From: CBDBCU01 sp965242615
GTDB lineage: Bacteria > Chloroflexota > Dehalococcoidia > Lucifugimonadales > UBA3495
NCBI GenBank assembly: GCA_965242615.1
Contig: CBDESR010000004.1
Location: forward strand, 496,001-560,000
Direction of reading: 5' to 3'
DNA length: 64,000 nt
Under the pieces are notes generated by a model. It ran no database searches. It had not been told where the DNA came from and saw only the letters and a list, made by a program, of their open reading frames with translations. The position numbers and the translations under genes were made by a program. Below are positions 43,457-52,395 of this stretch, piece by piece (the first letter of the stretch is position 1; each line of letters opens with the position of its first letter).

Positions 43457-45095
43457 CTACTCCCACTCAATCGTCCCCGGCGGCTTGCTCGTTATGTCAT
43501 ACACCACCCGATTCACCCCCGCCACCTCATTAACGATCCGACTCGACATCCGCCCCAAAACCTCATACGGCAGCCGCACCCAATCCGCCGTCATCGCATC
43601 CACGCTCGCCACCGCCCGGATCGCGCACACCTGCCCATAAGTCCGGTAATCTCCCATCACCCCCACCGTGCGGCTGTCCGTCAGCACCGCAAAACTCTGC
43701 CAAATCTCCTCATACAGCCCAGCCCGGCGCACCTCCTCCAGCACAATCCCGTCGCACTCCCGCAAAATCCCCAACCGCTCCTCCGTAACCTCCCCGATAA
43801 TCCGTATCGCCAGCCCCGGCCCCGGAAAGGGCTGCCGCAGCACCATCTCCCGCGGCAATCCCAATTCCAGCCCCACCTCCCGCACTTCATCCTTATACAG
43901 ATAGCGCAGCGGCTCCACCAGCTTTAACTGCATATAATCCGGCAGCCCGCCCACATTATGATGCGTCTTAATCCGCGCCGACGCCCCATTTTCCGGCGCT
44001 TCGCTTTCAATCACATCCGGGTACAGCGTCCCCTGCGCCAGAAACCCGGCGTCATTCAACTCCGCCGCCGTCTCCTCAAACACATCCACAAACTGCGCCC
44101 CGATAACCTTCCGCTTCTCCTCCGGGTCCGTAACCCCCTGCAAACCGGCCAAAAACCGCGCCCCGGCATCCACATACAACAGGTTCAACCCCAGATTGCG
44201 CCGGTAAGTTTCCTGCACCTGCTCCGCTTCCCCCTTCCGCAGCAAGCCGTTGTTCACAAAAATGCCGGTCAACCGTTCCCCAATCGCTCGGTGCAGCAGC
44301 AGCGCCGCCACCGACGAATCCACGCCCCCGGAAAGGGCGCAAATCACCCGTCCCTGACCCACCTGCTCCCGTATCCCCCGCACCGCATCGGCAACAAAGT
44401 TCTGCGGCGTCCAATTCTCCCGACATCCGCAGACCCGCAATAAAAAATTCTCCAGGATATTCCGCCCCAGCAGCGTATGCTCCACTTCCGGGTGAAACTG
44501 GATGCCGAACCGCTTGCCCCCATCGCTGACCGCCGCGTGCGGCGAATTTTCCGTAGCCGCCAAGACCGCGAACCCCGCCGGCAGTTCCGCCACCCGGTCG
44601 CCGTGACTCATCCACACCGGAAAGGACTCCGGCAATCCCGCCAGCAAAGCATTCCCGCCGATGGTCTGCCGCACCGTCGCCGAACCGTACTCCCGCTGTT
44701 CACTCGGCGCCACTCGCCCGCCCAACTGATGTACCAACGCCTGCATCCCGTAGCAGATGCCCAAAACCGGCAGCTCCCGCTCCAAAACCCAATCGGGAAT
44801 TAGCGGCGCCCCCCGCCGCATACACGCTGGCCGGCCCCCCGGACAGTATCACCCCCTTGGGGACAATCCGCTCCGTAACTCGTTCCCAATCCGCTGCTGC
44901 CGGCGTCACCTCGGAATAAACCTTCAACTCCCGCGCCCGCCGCGCAATCAAATGGCTGTATTGCGACCCAAAGTCAACAATCACCACCCCCTCCGCCACC
45001 GCCCGCCCGCCACTGCCGCTGCTACTACCGCCGGTATCGCCGCTGCTGCCGCCGCTATCAGTATCCCCGAAACTGCCCCTTAGCCGGTTCACCAT
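43457..45095 (-). CDS. guaA: GMP synthase, interrupted by a frame shift at a C6/G6 run
   Basis: GMP synthase amidates XMP to GMP with glutamine. The glutamine amidotransferase half starts D-F-G-S-Q-Y-S-H-L-I-A-R-R and reaches G-G-P-A-S-V-Y-A. The frame then breaks at the six-C run 44809-44814 (+ strand) and resumes with G-A-P-L-I-P-D-W. After the break come G-I-C-Y-G-M-Q with the nucleophile Cys, the F-H-P-E-V-E triad motif, the A-L-S-G-G-V-D-S-S PP-loop, and the G-T-I-E-W-E end. One C fewer restores a full protein. An unusual Ser/Gly/Asp-rich N-terminal extension of about 35 residues precedes the domain. Since guaA is rarely dispensable, a base-call error is plausible. Confidence 0.9.
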
Positions 45096-45212
45096 CAGCC
45101 AATTCCCCCAATTCCTGCTGAAAATAACGCCCTTACTGCCGCCAAATTATATATCAAACCCCAATGCAAAATGATAAAATGAGCCAACAATCCCCAAGCC
45201 GAGGCCGCAGCT

Positions 45213-45485
45213 ATGTATAACACCGTCAAAGCCAAAGTAATCAACGGCGTCCTGACCCCTCTAGAACCCTTTCCGGTGCCACTCGAGGAAGGCGTCGAAT
45301 ACCGCCTAACCTTAGTGGACACCCGCCCCGCCTCCGAATGGCCCGTCCCCAAATTCGACGAAGCCGACCGGGAAGCTTTCCGGGCCACTATGGGCGTCTG
45401 GAAAGACGAGCGGGAGTATTGGGAAAACTTCAAGCGTTACATCTACGCCGCCCGGGAAGCCGGCATCAATCCGCCGTCGAGTTGT
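45213..45485 (+). CDS. AF2212/DUF104-like antitoxin, frame damaged at the end
   Basis: About 90 residues starting M-Y-N-T-V-K-A-K-V-I-N-G-V-L-T-P-L-E-P, the strand pattern of AF2212-like (DUF104) antitoxins, followed by a charged helical toxin-binding tail. In the present frame it runs without a stop into the PIN domain that follows. A TAG at 45485-45487 in another frame, just before an ATG at 45490, looks like the original antitoxin stop. A base change in frame is therefore suspected between 45440 and 45485. Such antitoxins neutralise a co-encoded PIN RNase. Confidence 0.6.
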
Positions 45486-45489
45486 AGCT

Positions 45490-45897
45490 ATGCCTCCGCC
45501 GTAAGTACCTCATCGGACACCGATTGGGTTATCGACTACCTGCACGGTATTGAGCGAACCCGAACCCGGCTGGCTCCCCTATTCCCGGCCGGCGTAGCGA
45601 TTAGCGTCATTTCCATCGCCGAACTCTATGATGGCGTGTTCGGCGGAACTGACCCGGCCCGCAAGGAGCAAGAATTGCTCGACTTTCTCGCCCGCGGCAT
45701 CGCCAGACTGGATGTCGACGCCGCGACTGCCACCCTGTTTGTCCCGGGAGCGCAGCCGTCTGCGCCGGGCCGGTACCCTCATCGGCGACTTCGACCTCCT
45801 CATCGGCGCTACCGCCCTCCGCTACAACCTCACCCTCCTCTCCAACAACCGCCGCCACTTCCAGCGCATCAACGGCCTCAACCTCCTGTCCGTCTAA
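45490..45897 (+). pseudogene. VapC-like PIN toxin, frame-broken
   Basis: A PIN-domain RNase toxin in two frames. The first part has D-T-D-W-V-I-D-Y-L-H-G (first catalytic Asp) and S-V-I-S-I-A-E-L-Y-D-G-V (Glu). The frame is lost near 45750 and continues in another with R-A-G-T-L-I-G-D-F-D-L-L-I-G-A-T-A (late Asp pair) and L-L-S-N-N-R-R-H-F, the usual VapC end. The start is also out of frame: ATG at 45490 hits TAA after four codons. At least two frame breaks make it non-functional as read. Upstream is the matching antitoxin. Confidence 0.65.
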
Positions 45898-46089
45898 CCC
45901 CCAAATCCCACCCCTCACCAGCGCCCCCCGCCAACTCCCCCCTGCAAACATCCTTCCCAGCATCCAAACAGTCCCTCCCGTGACAACAGGAATCCCGTAA
46001 CCCCCACCCGCCCTAACTCCCTCCTTACCCCCGCTTTGCTATATAATACCCCCAAAACCCACCCCTATATCTGGAGACAAACCCCACCC

Positions 46090-47406
46090 GTGAACCTCCT
46101 CCTCGTCGGCTCCGGCGGCCGCGAACACGCCCTCGCCTGGCGGCTCCGCCAAAGCCCCCAAGTAACCAACCTCTTAGTCGCCGGCGGCAACTCCGGCACC
46201 GCCCAACTTGCCCTCAACCTCCCCATCAACCCGGAGGACACCGCCGCCGTTATCGCCGCCGCCCAATCCCGCAGCATTGACCTGGTCGTAATCGGCCCGG
46301 AGCAGCCCTTGGCCGCTGGCATCGTTGACCAACTGACCGCCTTGGGTATCCCCGCCTTCGGCCCCACTCAAGCCGCCGCCCAACTCGAAGTCAGCAAAAG
46401 TTTCGCCCGGCAAGTTATGCAGGCCGCCGCCATCCCCGGCCCCCAATTCCACACCTTCACTGACCAGCAAGCCGCCCTCGATTTCCTCTCCCGCCACCGC
46501 CAGCCCGTCGTCGTCAAAGCCGATGGCCTCGCCGCCGGCAAAGGCGTTACCCTCTGCCCCGACCCGCAAACCGCTGCCGCCGCCGTCCGCGCCTGTATGG
46601 ACGACCGCATCTTTGGCACTGCCGGGGATACCATAGTAATCGAGGAACTGCTCCACGGCCCCGAAGTCAGCGTCTTTGCCTTCTGCGATGGCGAAACCCT
46701 TTCCCCCCTCGTCGCCGCCTGCGACTACAAAGCCGTTGCCGATAACGACCACGGCCCCAACACCGGCGGTATGGGCTGCTTCACTCCCCCGCCCTTTTGG
46801 ACTGCCGAACTGGCCGCCACCATAAAACAAACCATTATGCAGCCGGTCATCACCGAACTGGCCCACCGCGGCAGCCCCTACCGCGGCATTCTCTACGCCG
46901 GCTTGATGCTTACCGCCCACGGCCCCCAAGTCCTCGAATTCAATTGCCGCTTCGGCGACCCGGAAGCCCAGGTAATCCTCCCCCTGCTGGAAACCGACCC
47001 CATAACCGCTATGACCGCCTGCCTTGACGGTACCTTGAACCAAACCCCGGTGCATTGGGCCAACCAATCCTTAGTTGCCATAGCCATGGTCTCCGGCGGC
47101 TACCCCGGCCCCTACGCCACCGGCTTTCCCATCACCGGCTTATCCAACCCGGATACCGATACCCATACCGCCGCCGACCCCGACGCCATCATTTTCCACG
47201 CCGGCGCCCAATTAGCTCATCAGCCCGATGGCAGCCAAACCGTAGTCACCGCCGGCGGCCGGGTCCTGACCATCGTCGGCCGCGGTCCCTCCCTGCCCCA
47301 AGCCCGCGCTAACGCCTACCGCCGCGTACAAGAAATCCACTTTGACCACGCCCACTACCGCCGCGACATTGGCGACTTAACCACCGCCCGCTGGAACATC
47401 CTCTAA
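46090..47406 (+). CDS. purD: phosphoribosylamine--glycine ligase
   Basis: A 438-residue ATP-grasp enzyme. It joins phosphoribosylamine and glycine (GAR synthetase), the second step of purine synthesis. Motifs are V-G-S-G-G-R-E-H-A-L at the start, K-A-D-G-L-A-A-G-K-G-V in the ATP-grasp, G-P-N-T-G-G-M-G, and E-F-N-C-R-F-G-D-P-E. The GTG at 46090 is preferred because GGAGA precedes it and the upstream extension is not conserved in type. A TATAAT at 46042-46047 lies upstream but without a matching -35. The next gene overlaps the stop by one base. Confidence 0.95.
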   Translation: MNLLLVGSGGREHALAWRLRQSPQVTNLLVAGGNSGTAQLALNLPINPEDTAAVIAAAQSRSIDLVVIGPEQPLAAGIVDQLTALGIPAFGPTQAAAQLEVSKSFARQVMQAAAIPGPQFHTFTDQQAALDFLSRHRQPVVVKADGLAAGKGVTLCPDPQTAAAAVRACMDDRIFGTAGDTIVIEELLHGPEVSVFAFCDGETLSPLVAACDYKAVADNDHGPNTGGMGCFTPPPFWTAELAATIKQTIMQPVITELAHRGSPYRGILYAGLMLTAHGPQVLEFNCRFGDPEAQVILPLLETDPITAMTACLDGTLNQTPVHWANQSLVAIAMVSGGYPGPYATGFPITGLSNPDTDTHTAADPDAIIFHAGAQLAHQPDGSQTVVTAGGRVLTIVGRGPSLPQARANAYRRVQEIHFDHAHYRRDIGDLTTARWNIL

Positions 47407-47996
47407 TGCCTAATCCCCCCAACATCAACCTCGCCGCCTTGGCCGCCGACTATCAGGACGCCTTTAAGCAGGGCCTACTGGACAGCTACTATCGCCGCCA
47501 TTGGCCCTTCCCCGGCGTCCGGGCCAAATGGCTCGCCCCCGACCGCTTGCCCGACCTTTCCCTCCAGCAAGCCCTCACCCTCTACCACGCCGCCGGCCGT
47601 CGCCAAACCCAAGCCTTCGCCGCCAACCCCATCGCCGACATCCGCGACACCATCGACTTCCTCCTCTATGATACGATTACCCTCGAAGTCCGCTTCAACG
47701 AATGCGCCGCCCCCGACGGCGCTTATAAACTAGCCGGCGCCGGCCCCGAATTCCTTTCCTGGCTCCTCTGCCTGACCAACCCCACCCTCTTTGCCCTCTG
47801 GAACCCCACCGCCGAGCGCGCCCTCAAACGCTTGGGACTATATCCTCCCACTATGGCCCAAGGCCATTGGGGCCTCCGCTACCTTGACTTGCTTGACACC
47901 ATGCAGCGAATTCGCCAACAATTCGCCTTGGCCGACTACCCGGAAGTTGACCAATTCTGTTATTTTATAAGTCGGAAATGGCGGCCCCAAAACTAA
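47406..47996 (+). CDS. hypothetical protein in purine operon
   Basis: A 196-residue, mainly helical protein that I do not recognise. The ATG shares its first base with the purD stop (TAATG), so translation is coupled. A central segment F-L-S-W-L-L-C-L-T-N-P-T-L-F-A-L-W-N-P and a C-terminal Y-P-E-V-D-Q-F-C-Y-F stand out. Similar helical segments occur in the N-terminal domains of some McrB/McrC-like and DNA-processing proteins, but that is a loose resemblance. It is probably cytoplasmic. Confidence 0.65.
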   Translation: MPNPPNINLAALAADYQDAFKQGLLDSYYRRHWPFPGVRAKWLAPDRLPDLSLQQALTLYHAAGRRQTQAFAANPIADIRDTIDFLLYDTITLEVRFNECAAPDGAYKLAGAGPEFLSWLLCLTNPTLFALWNPTAERALKRLGLYPPTMAQGHWGLRYLDLLDTMQRIRQQFALADYPEVDQFCYFISRKWRPQN

Positions 47997-48027
47997 CCGC
48001 CCTCACTCCCTACCTAGGAGCAACCTG

Positions 48028-48501
48028 ATGACCTTTCGGGATACCCTGACCACCCTGCGCGATGAACTCGCCGCCCCCCGCGCCCGCCGCCTCCAGGAAG
48101 CCGCCGCCGAGGACGCCGAACTCGAAGCCATCCGCGCTAAACTCCGGGAACTCGCCGAATCCCTCCAAATCACCCAACTCCTGGCCGAAGTCAACGCCGT
48201 CCTCCTCGCCGGCCAAGGTTCCATCGACCGCTTCAACTCCTGGGAAACCGCAGCCGACGACGACCCGGACGAACCCGGCTTCAACCTCCTCAGCCTCAAC
48301 GGCGACGAAGAGGAAGAACTCGAAGAAATCTGCCTTACCCTTTCTTGGGAAGAAGACGGCGAACGCGCCATCGAAGTCGAGCTCGGCTTGGAAGAGGAAG
48401 ACTCCTTCTACCTGATGGTCAACGGCGTCGCCATCCGCCCCGAACGGGAAGCCCTCGAACAAGCCCTCATCGTAGCCTTCCGCGAGGAACTCGAACTTTA
48501 A
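48028..48501 (+). CDS. acidic hypothetical protein
   Basis: A 157-residue, very acidic protein. The first 60 residues form a predicted coiled coil; the second half is strand-rich with an E-E-E-E-L-E-E run. There is no signal peptide. TAGGAG precedes the ATG. I do not recognise it. It lies between the purD-linked unknown gene and purE, on the same strand. Confidence 0.6.
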   Translation: MTFRDTLTTLRDELAAPRARRLQEAAAEDAELEAIRAKLRELAESLQITQLLAEVNAVLLAGQGSIDRFNSWETAADDDPDEPGFNLLSLNGDEEEELEEICLTLSWEEDGERAIEVELGLEEEDSFYLMVNGVAIRPEREALEQALIVAFREELEL

Positions 48502-48550
48502 TCCCGGCTCACGATGCTTTAACGGCACCGTCATTCCCACAGACCCTAAC

Positions 48551-48580
48551 CATCATTCCCGTGCCAACGGGAATCCAGAA
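48551..48580. repeat. ATTCCC-N8-GGGAAT palindromic repeat
   Basis: ATTCCC-GTGCCAAC-GGGAAT followed by CCAGAAA. It is one of at least eight dispersed copies in this window, here directly before the purE ribosome binding site. Confidence 0.75.
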
Positions 48581-48603
48581 ACCCAATTAGAAAGGAAACA
48601 GCT

Positions 48604-49062
48604 ATGCCTCTAGTCGGAGTAGTAATGGGCAGCGCTTCCGATGAAGCCGTCGTCAAAGAAGCCCTCGACACCCTCGAAATGCTCAACGTGGACTACGAAG
48701 TCCGCGTTATGTCCGCGCACCGCACCCCGGAACGCGTCCAGGAATACGCCACCACCGCCCGCGAACGCGGCCTCGAAGTCCTCATCTCCGCCGCCGGCGG
48801 TTCCGCCGCCCTCGGCGGCGTCCTCGCCTCCTGGACCACCCTCCCCGTCATCGGCATCCCCCTCACCTCCAGCGAACTCAACGGCTGGGACTCCCTCCTC
48901 GCCACCGCCCAAATGCCCCCCGGCATCCCGGTAGCCTGTATGGCCGTCGGCGGTTGGGGCGCCCGCAACGCCGCCTTCTTCGCCGCCGAAATCCTCGGCC
49001 TCCGCCACGAACCCATCCGCCAAGCCTACGAAAACTATCGCCGCCAACTCCGGGAGCGTTAA
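48604..49062 (+). CDS. purE: N5-carboxyaminoimidazole ribonucleotide mutase
   Basis: A 152-residue class I PurE, which shifts the carboxyl of N5-CAIR to C4 in purine synthesis. Motifs are M-G-S-A-S-D near the start, S-A-H-R-T-P with the catalytic His, and A-A-G-G-S-A-A-L. The ATG has AAAGGAAA upstream. It usually works with PurK, which is not in the window. It is followed after 3 bp by a HAD-family gene. Confidence 0.95.
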   Translation: MPLVGVVMGSASDEAVVKEALDTLEMLNVDYEVRVMSAHRTPERVQEYATTARERGLEVLISAAGGSAALGGVLASWTTLPVIGIPLTSSELNGWDSLLATAQMPPGIPVACMAVGGWGARNAAFFAAEILGLRHEPIRQAYENYRRQLRER

Positions 49063-49065
49063 ACC

Positions 49066-49710
49066 GTGCTGCCTGCCATCCTTACCGACTTCGACGACAC
49101 CGCCGCCGTCCAGAATGTCGCCGAAATGCTCCTCGCCCAATTCGGCGCTCCCGATTGGCCCGACGTCCGCGCCCGTTTCCGCGCCGGCCAACTCTCCCTG
49201 CAAGACTATCAGGAAATCACCTTCAACCACATCCGCGCCGACCGGGAAACTATGTGCGCCTATGTCCAGGAAAACGCCAACCTCCGCCCCCACTTCGCCG
49301 AACTCCACGCCCTTTCCCAGCAATACAACTTCCCCTTGGCCGTAGTCAGTATGGGCTTGGACTTCTACATCCAGGCCCTGCTCGAAAAAACCGGCTTTCC
49401 CCAAGTCCCCATCTACTGCGTCCAAACCCGCTTTACCCCCGGCGGCCAAATCCGCTACTACTACCCCAATTCCCGCCCCGGCGCCGCCGCATCCTCCAAC
49501 CCCAAAGCCCTTGTCGTCCAACGCTACCAGCAGCTCGGCTACTATGTCTTATACGCCGGCGATGGCCGCTCCGATTTAGAAGCCGCCGCCATAGCCGACA
49601 CCGTCTTTGCCCACAGCCAACTAGCCCAGGAATGTGAACAGCGCCACATCCCCTACCGCCCCTTCCACGACTTCAGCGACATCATCAAAAAAGTTCAGGA
49701 GTTGTTGTAG
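49066..49710 (+). CDS. HAD-family phosphatase (MtnX/PSP-like)
   Basis: A 214-residue HAD hydrolase. Motif I is D8-F-D10-D-T; motif II is V-V-S-M-G; motif III Lys and the motif IV A-G-D-G-R-S-D-L-E-A-A are visible. The helical cap after motif I resembles MtnX and phosphoserine phosphatase-like members. The start is GTG, 3 bp after the purE stop, so it is co-translated. Substrate unknown; a phosphatase role in nucleotide or sugar phosphate housekeeping is possible. Confidence 0.8.
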   Translation: MLPAILTDFDDTAAVQNVAEMLLAQFGAPDWPDVRARFRAGQLSLQDYQEITFNHIRADRETMCAYVQENANLRPHFAELHALSQQYNFPLAVVSMGLDFYIQALLEKTGFPQVPIYCVQTRFTPGGQIRYYYPNSRPGAAASSNPKALVVQRYQQLGYYVLYAGDGRSDLEAAAIADTVFAHSQLAQECEQRHIPYRPFHDFSDIIKKVQELL

Positions 49711-49760
49711 GAAAACCTTGTACAGAGCGTAGCCTGAACCCCTTAATCCCAGGAGAAAAC

Positions 49761-49955
49761 ATGGAAATCGTTGCGGTACTAGCCCTTCTGTTGGCATTCG
49801 CCATCGGGTTGGTGGTATATTTCTTGCCCACCATCATCGCCTTTAAGCGCGGCAAGCGGAACCGGGGCGCTATCCTTGCCCTCAACCTGTTCTTGGGTTG
49901 GTCCCTCCTCGGTTGGGTTATTTCCCTCGTCTGGGCCTTGAGCGTCGACAACTAG
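49761..49955 (+). CDS. superinfection immunity family small membrane protein
   Basis: A 64-residue protein with two transmembrane helices, about 3-28 and 37-60. They are separated by K-R-G-K-R-N-R-G and followed by L-N-L-F-L-G-W-S-L-L-G-W. This pattern matches the Imm_superinfect family named after phage T4 Imm, which blocks DNA entry of later phages. Chromosomal members are widespread and their role is not settled. AGGAG precedes the ATG. It lies between the HAD gene and purB. Confidence 0.85.
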   Translation: MEIVAVLALLLAFAIGLVVYFLPTIIAFKRGKRNRGAILALNLFLGWSLLGWVISLVWALSVDN

Positions 49956-50038
49956 CGTCCCGTCTTGACACCCCCCAATTGCAAAAATCTCTGTAGAATG
50001 GGACGACACCAAATCTCGAGCATAGGAGTAATCCAACC

Positions 50039-51349
50039 TTGATTGACCGCTATTCCCGCCCGGCCATGCAAAAAGTCTGGTCGGACGCGAACAAGTACCA
50101 AAAATGGCTCGACGTCGAACTAGCCGTCGCCGAAGCCTGGACCGAGCAGGGCGTCATCCCCCCGGCCGATATGGCTCTGCTCCGCCCCGTCCAATACAAC
50201 CACGCCCGGATGCTCGAACTCTTCGCCACCACCCGCCACGACGTTACCGCCTTCCTTACCTCCATCACCGAAAACATCGGCCCCGAAGGCCGCTGGCTCC
50301 ACCTCGGTATGACCTCCTCCGATATGCTCGACACCGCCCAAAGCCTCCAACTCGTCGCCGCCGGCCAGCTCCTCCACCACGAACTCGCCGCCGCTATCGA
50401 CGCCCTCGCCCAGCAAGCCCTCGCCCACAAAGACACCCTCATGATGGGCCGCACCCACGGCGTCCACGCCGAACCCATCACCTTCGGCCTCAAACTCGCC
50501 CTCTGGTGGCAGGAACTCCAACGCCAGCAGGAACGCCTCGCCGCCGCCTGCGAATCCATCCGCGTCGGCAAAATCTCCGGCGCCGTCGGCACCCACGCCA
50601 CCATCCCCCCCGAAGTCGAGGAACGCGTCTGCCACCGCCTCGGCTTGGCTGTCGCCCCCGTCTCCAACCAAGTCATCCAGCGCGACCGCTACGCCCACTT
50701 CATCACCACCTTAGCCCTTATCGCCGCCTCCCTCGAAAAATTCGCTACCGAAATCCGCGCCTTGCAGCGCACCGAACTTCACGAAGTCGAGGAACCCTTC
50801 GGGCAAGGACAAACCGGTTCCTCCTCAATGCCCCACAAACGCAACCCCGAACTGGCCGAACGCATCTGCGGCCTCGCCCGCCTCATCCGCGGCCACAGCG
50901 TAACCGCCCTCGAAAATGTCGCCCTCTGGGGCGAACGCGACATCAGCCACTCCTCCGCCGAACGCATCATCCTCCCCGACTCCTGCCTCGCCCTCGACTA
51001 CATCCTCTCTATCTTTACCCGCATCATCCAGGGCCTCCGCGTCCACTCCGACCGTATGTGGGCCAACATTGAAAACAGCCGCGGCCTCATTTTCAGCCAA
51101 CGCGTCCTGTTGGAACTGGTGGACAAAGGCGTAGCCCGCGAAACCGCCTACCACATCGTCCAGCGCAACGCCATGCAAAGCTGGGACACCAGCCAGGACT
51201 TCCGCCACCTCCTCCAAGCCGACTCCCAAGCCCAGGAATGGCTTTCCCCCCCGGAACTGGAATCTCTCTTCGATTACCGTTACTATACCCGTTACATCGA
51301 CGACACCTTCCAGCGCATCGGCCTCCTCCCCGCCACCGTACCCGCCTAA
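50039..51349 (+). CDS. purB: adenylosuccinate lyase
   Basis: A 436-residue fumarase/aspartase-superfamily lyase. It cleaves SAICAR and adenylosuccinate, so it serves both the main purine path and AMP synthesis. Signatures are G-M-T-S-S-D-M, G-R-T-H-G-V-H-A-E-P with the catalytic His, and the Ser loop G-S-S-S-M-P-H-K-R-N-P. The start is TTG at 50039 with TAGGAG upstream. It is flanked by the immunity-like gene and purC. Confidence 0.96.
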   Translation: MIDRYSRPAMQKVWSDANKYQKWLDVELAVAEAWTEQGVIPPADMALLRPVQYNHARMLELFATTRHDVTAFLTSITENIGPEGRWLHLGMTSSDMLDTAQSLQLVAAGQLLHHELAAAIDALAQQALAHKDTLMMGRTHGVHAEPITFGLKLALWWQELQRQQERLAAACESIRVGKISGAVGTHATIPPEVEERVCHRLGLAVAPVSNQVIQRDRYAHFITTLALIAASLEKFATEIRALQRTELHEVEEPFGQGQTGSSSMPHKRNPELAERICGLARLIRGHSVTALENVALWGERDISHSSAERIILPDSCLALDYILSIFTRIIQGLRVHSDRMWANIENSRGLIFSQRVLLELVDKGVARETAYHIVQRNAMQSWDTSQDFRHLLQADSQAQEWLSPPELESLFDYRYYTRYIDDTFQRIGLLPATVPA

Positions 51350-51374
51350 GGAGACTACCCAAAACCCTAACCAA

Positions 51375-51405
51375 CCGTCATTCCCGCGAAAGCGGGAATC
51401 CAGAA
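51375..51405. repeat. ATTCCC-N8-GGGAAT palindromic repeat
   Basis: ATTCCC-GCGAAAGC-GGGAAT followed by CCAGAA in the purB-purC spacer. A close relative, CTTCCC-GTGCCAAC-GGGAAT, lies at 52341-52371 after purC. Confidence 0.8.
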
Positions 51406-51427
51406 TCTAAATCGCAGGTAAAAACCT

Positions 51428-52324
51428 ATGCTTGTCGAATCCGGCCTCCCCAACCTTATGCACCGCGGCAAAGTCCGCGACACCTACGCCGTCAACTCCG
51501 ACTTCCTCCTGATGGTCGCCACCGACCGCATCTCCGCCTTTGACCTTGTCCTCCCCACCGGCATCCCCGACAAAGGCGTCGTCCTGAACCGCATCTCCGC
51601 CTTCTGGTTCCAGAAAACCGCCCACCTCGTCCCCAACCACCTCGTCGCCTTGGCCGACTCCCCGGACGCCCCCGCATTGCTTCGGGCCAACCCCGACCTG
51701 GCCAACCTCCCCTCGGAAGTCGCCCGCCAAGCTATGGTCGTCAAACGCGCCCAGCGTATCGATATCGAGTGTATCGTCCGCGGCTACATCACCGGCTCCG
51801 CCTGGAGCGAATACCGCCGCCACGGCACCGTCTCCGGCAAACCCACCGCCCCCGGACTCGTCGAAGGCGATCCCTTCCCCGAACCCCTCTTTACCCCCAC
51901 CACTAAAGCCGAGGAAGGCCACGACCAAAATATGTCCGACGCCGAAGTAACCGCAATGGTCGGCAGCGAACTGGCCCAACGCCTCGCTGACACCAGCATC
52001 GCCGTGTACCAATTCGCCCACGACTACGCCAAAGAACGCGGCATCCTCCTCGCCGACACCAAAATGGAATTCGGCATCCTCAACGACGAACTTATCCTTA
52101 TCGACGAACTCCTCACCCCCGACTCCAGCCGTTTCTGGGACCTCGACGGCTACGCCCCCGGCAAATCCCAGCCCAACTACGATAAACAGTTCGTCCGCGA
52201 CTGGCTCACCCAACAGGGCTGGAACCAGGAACCCCCGGCTCCCGAACTACCCCCCGATGTAACCGCCCGCACCACCGACCGTTACATCCAAGCCTACCGC
52301 CGCCTCACCGGCCGCGAACTCTAA
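51428..52324 (+). CDS. purC: phosphoribosylaminoimidazole-succinocarboxamide synthase
   Basis: A 298-residue SAICAR synthetase (yeast Ade1-like length). It joins aspartate to CAIR with ATP. Motifs are G-K-V-R-D-T-Y near the start, D-R-I-S-A-F-D, R-G-Y-I-T-G-S-A-W, and I-L-I-D-E-L-L-T-P-D-S-S-R-F-W. An ATG at 51428 follows CAGGTAAAAACCT, a weak ribosome binding site. The next gene, DUF3105, follows a repeat. Confidence 0.96.
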   Translation: MLVESGLPNLMHRGKVRDTYAVNSDFLLMVATDRISAFDLVLPTGIPDKGVVLNRISAFWFQKTAHLVPNHLVALADSPDAPALLRANPDLANLPSEVARQAMVVKRAQRIDIECIVRGYITGSAWSEYRRHGTVSGKPTAPGLVEGDPFPEPLFTPTTKAEEGHDQNMSDAEVTAMVGSELAQRLADTSIAVYQFAHDYAKERGILLADTKMEFGILNDELILIDELLTPDSSRFWDLDGYAPGKSQPNYDKQFVRDWLTQQGWNQEPPAPELPPDVTARTTDRYIQAYRRLTGREL

Positions 52325-52340
52325 CCAACACCCTTGTCAA

Positions 52341-52371
52341 CCGTCCTTCCCGTGCCAACGGGAATCCAGAA
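52341..52371. repeat. TTCCC-N8-GGGAA palindromic repeat
   Basis: CCGTCCTTCCCGTGCCAACG followed by GGAATCCAGAA, in the purC to DUF3105 spacer; a member of the dispersed palindrome family. Confidence 0.75.
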
Positions 52372-52395
52372 AACCACCCTCAGGAGGTAACTAAA

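Noticed and set aside
49965..49999. Promoter for purB
   Set aside because: TTGACA and TAGAAT are present but separated by about 23 bp, outside the usual range.
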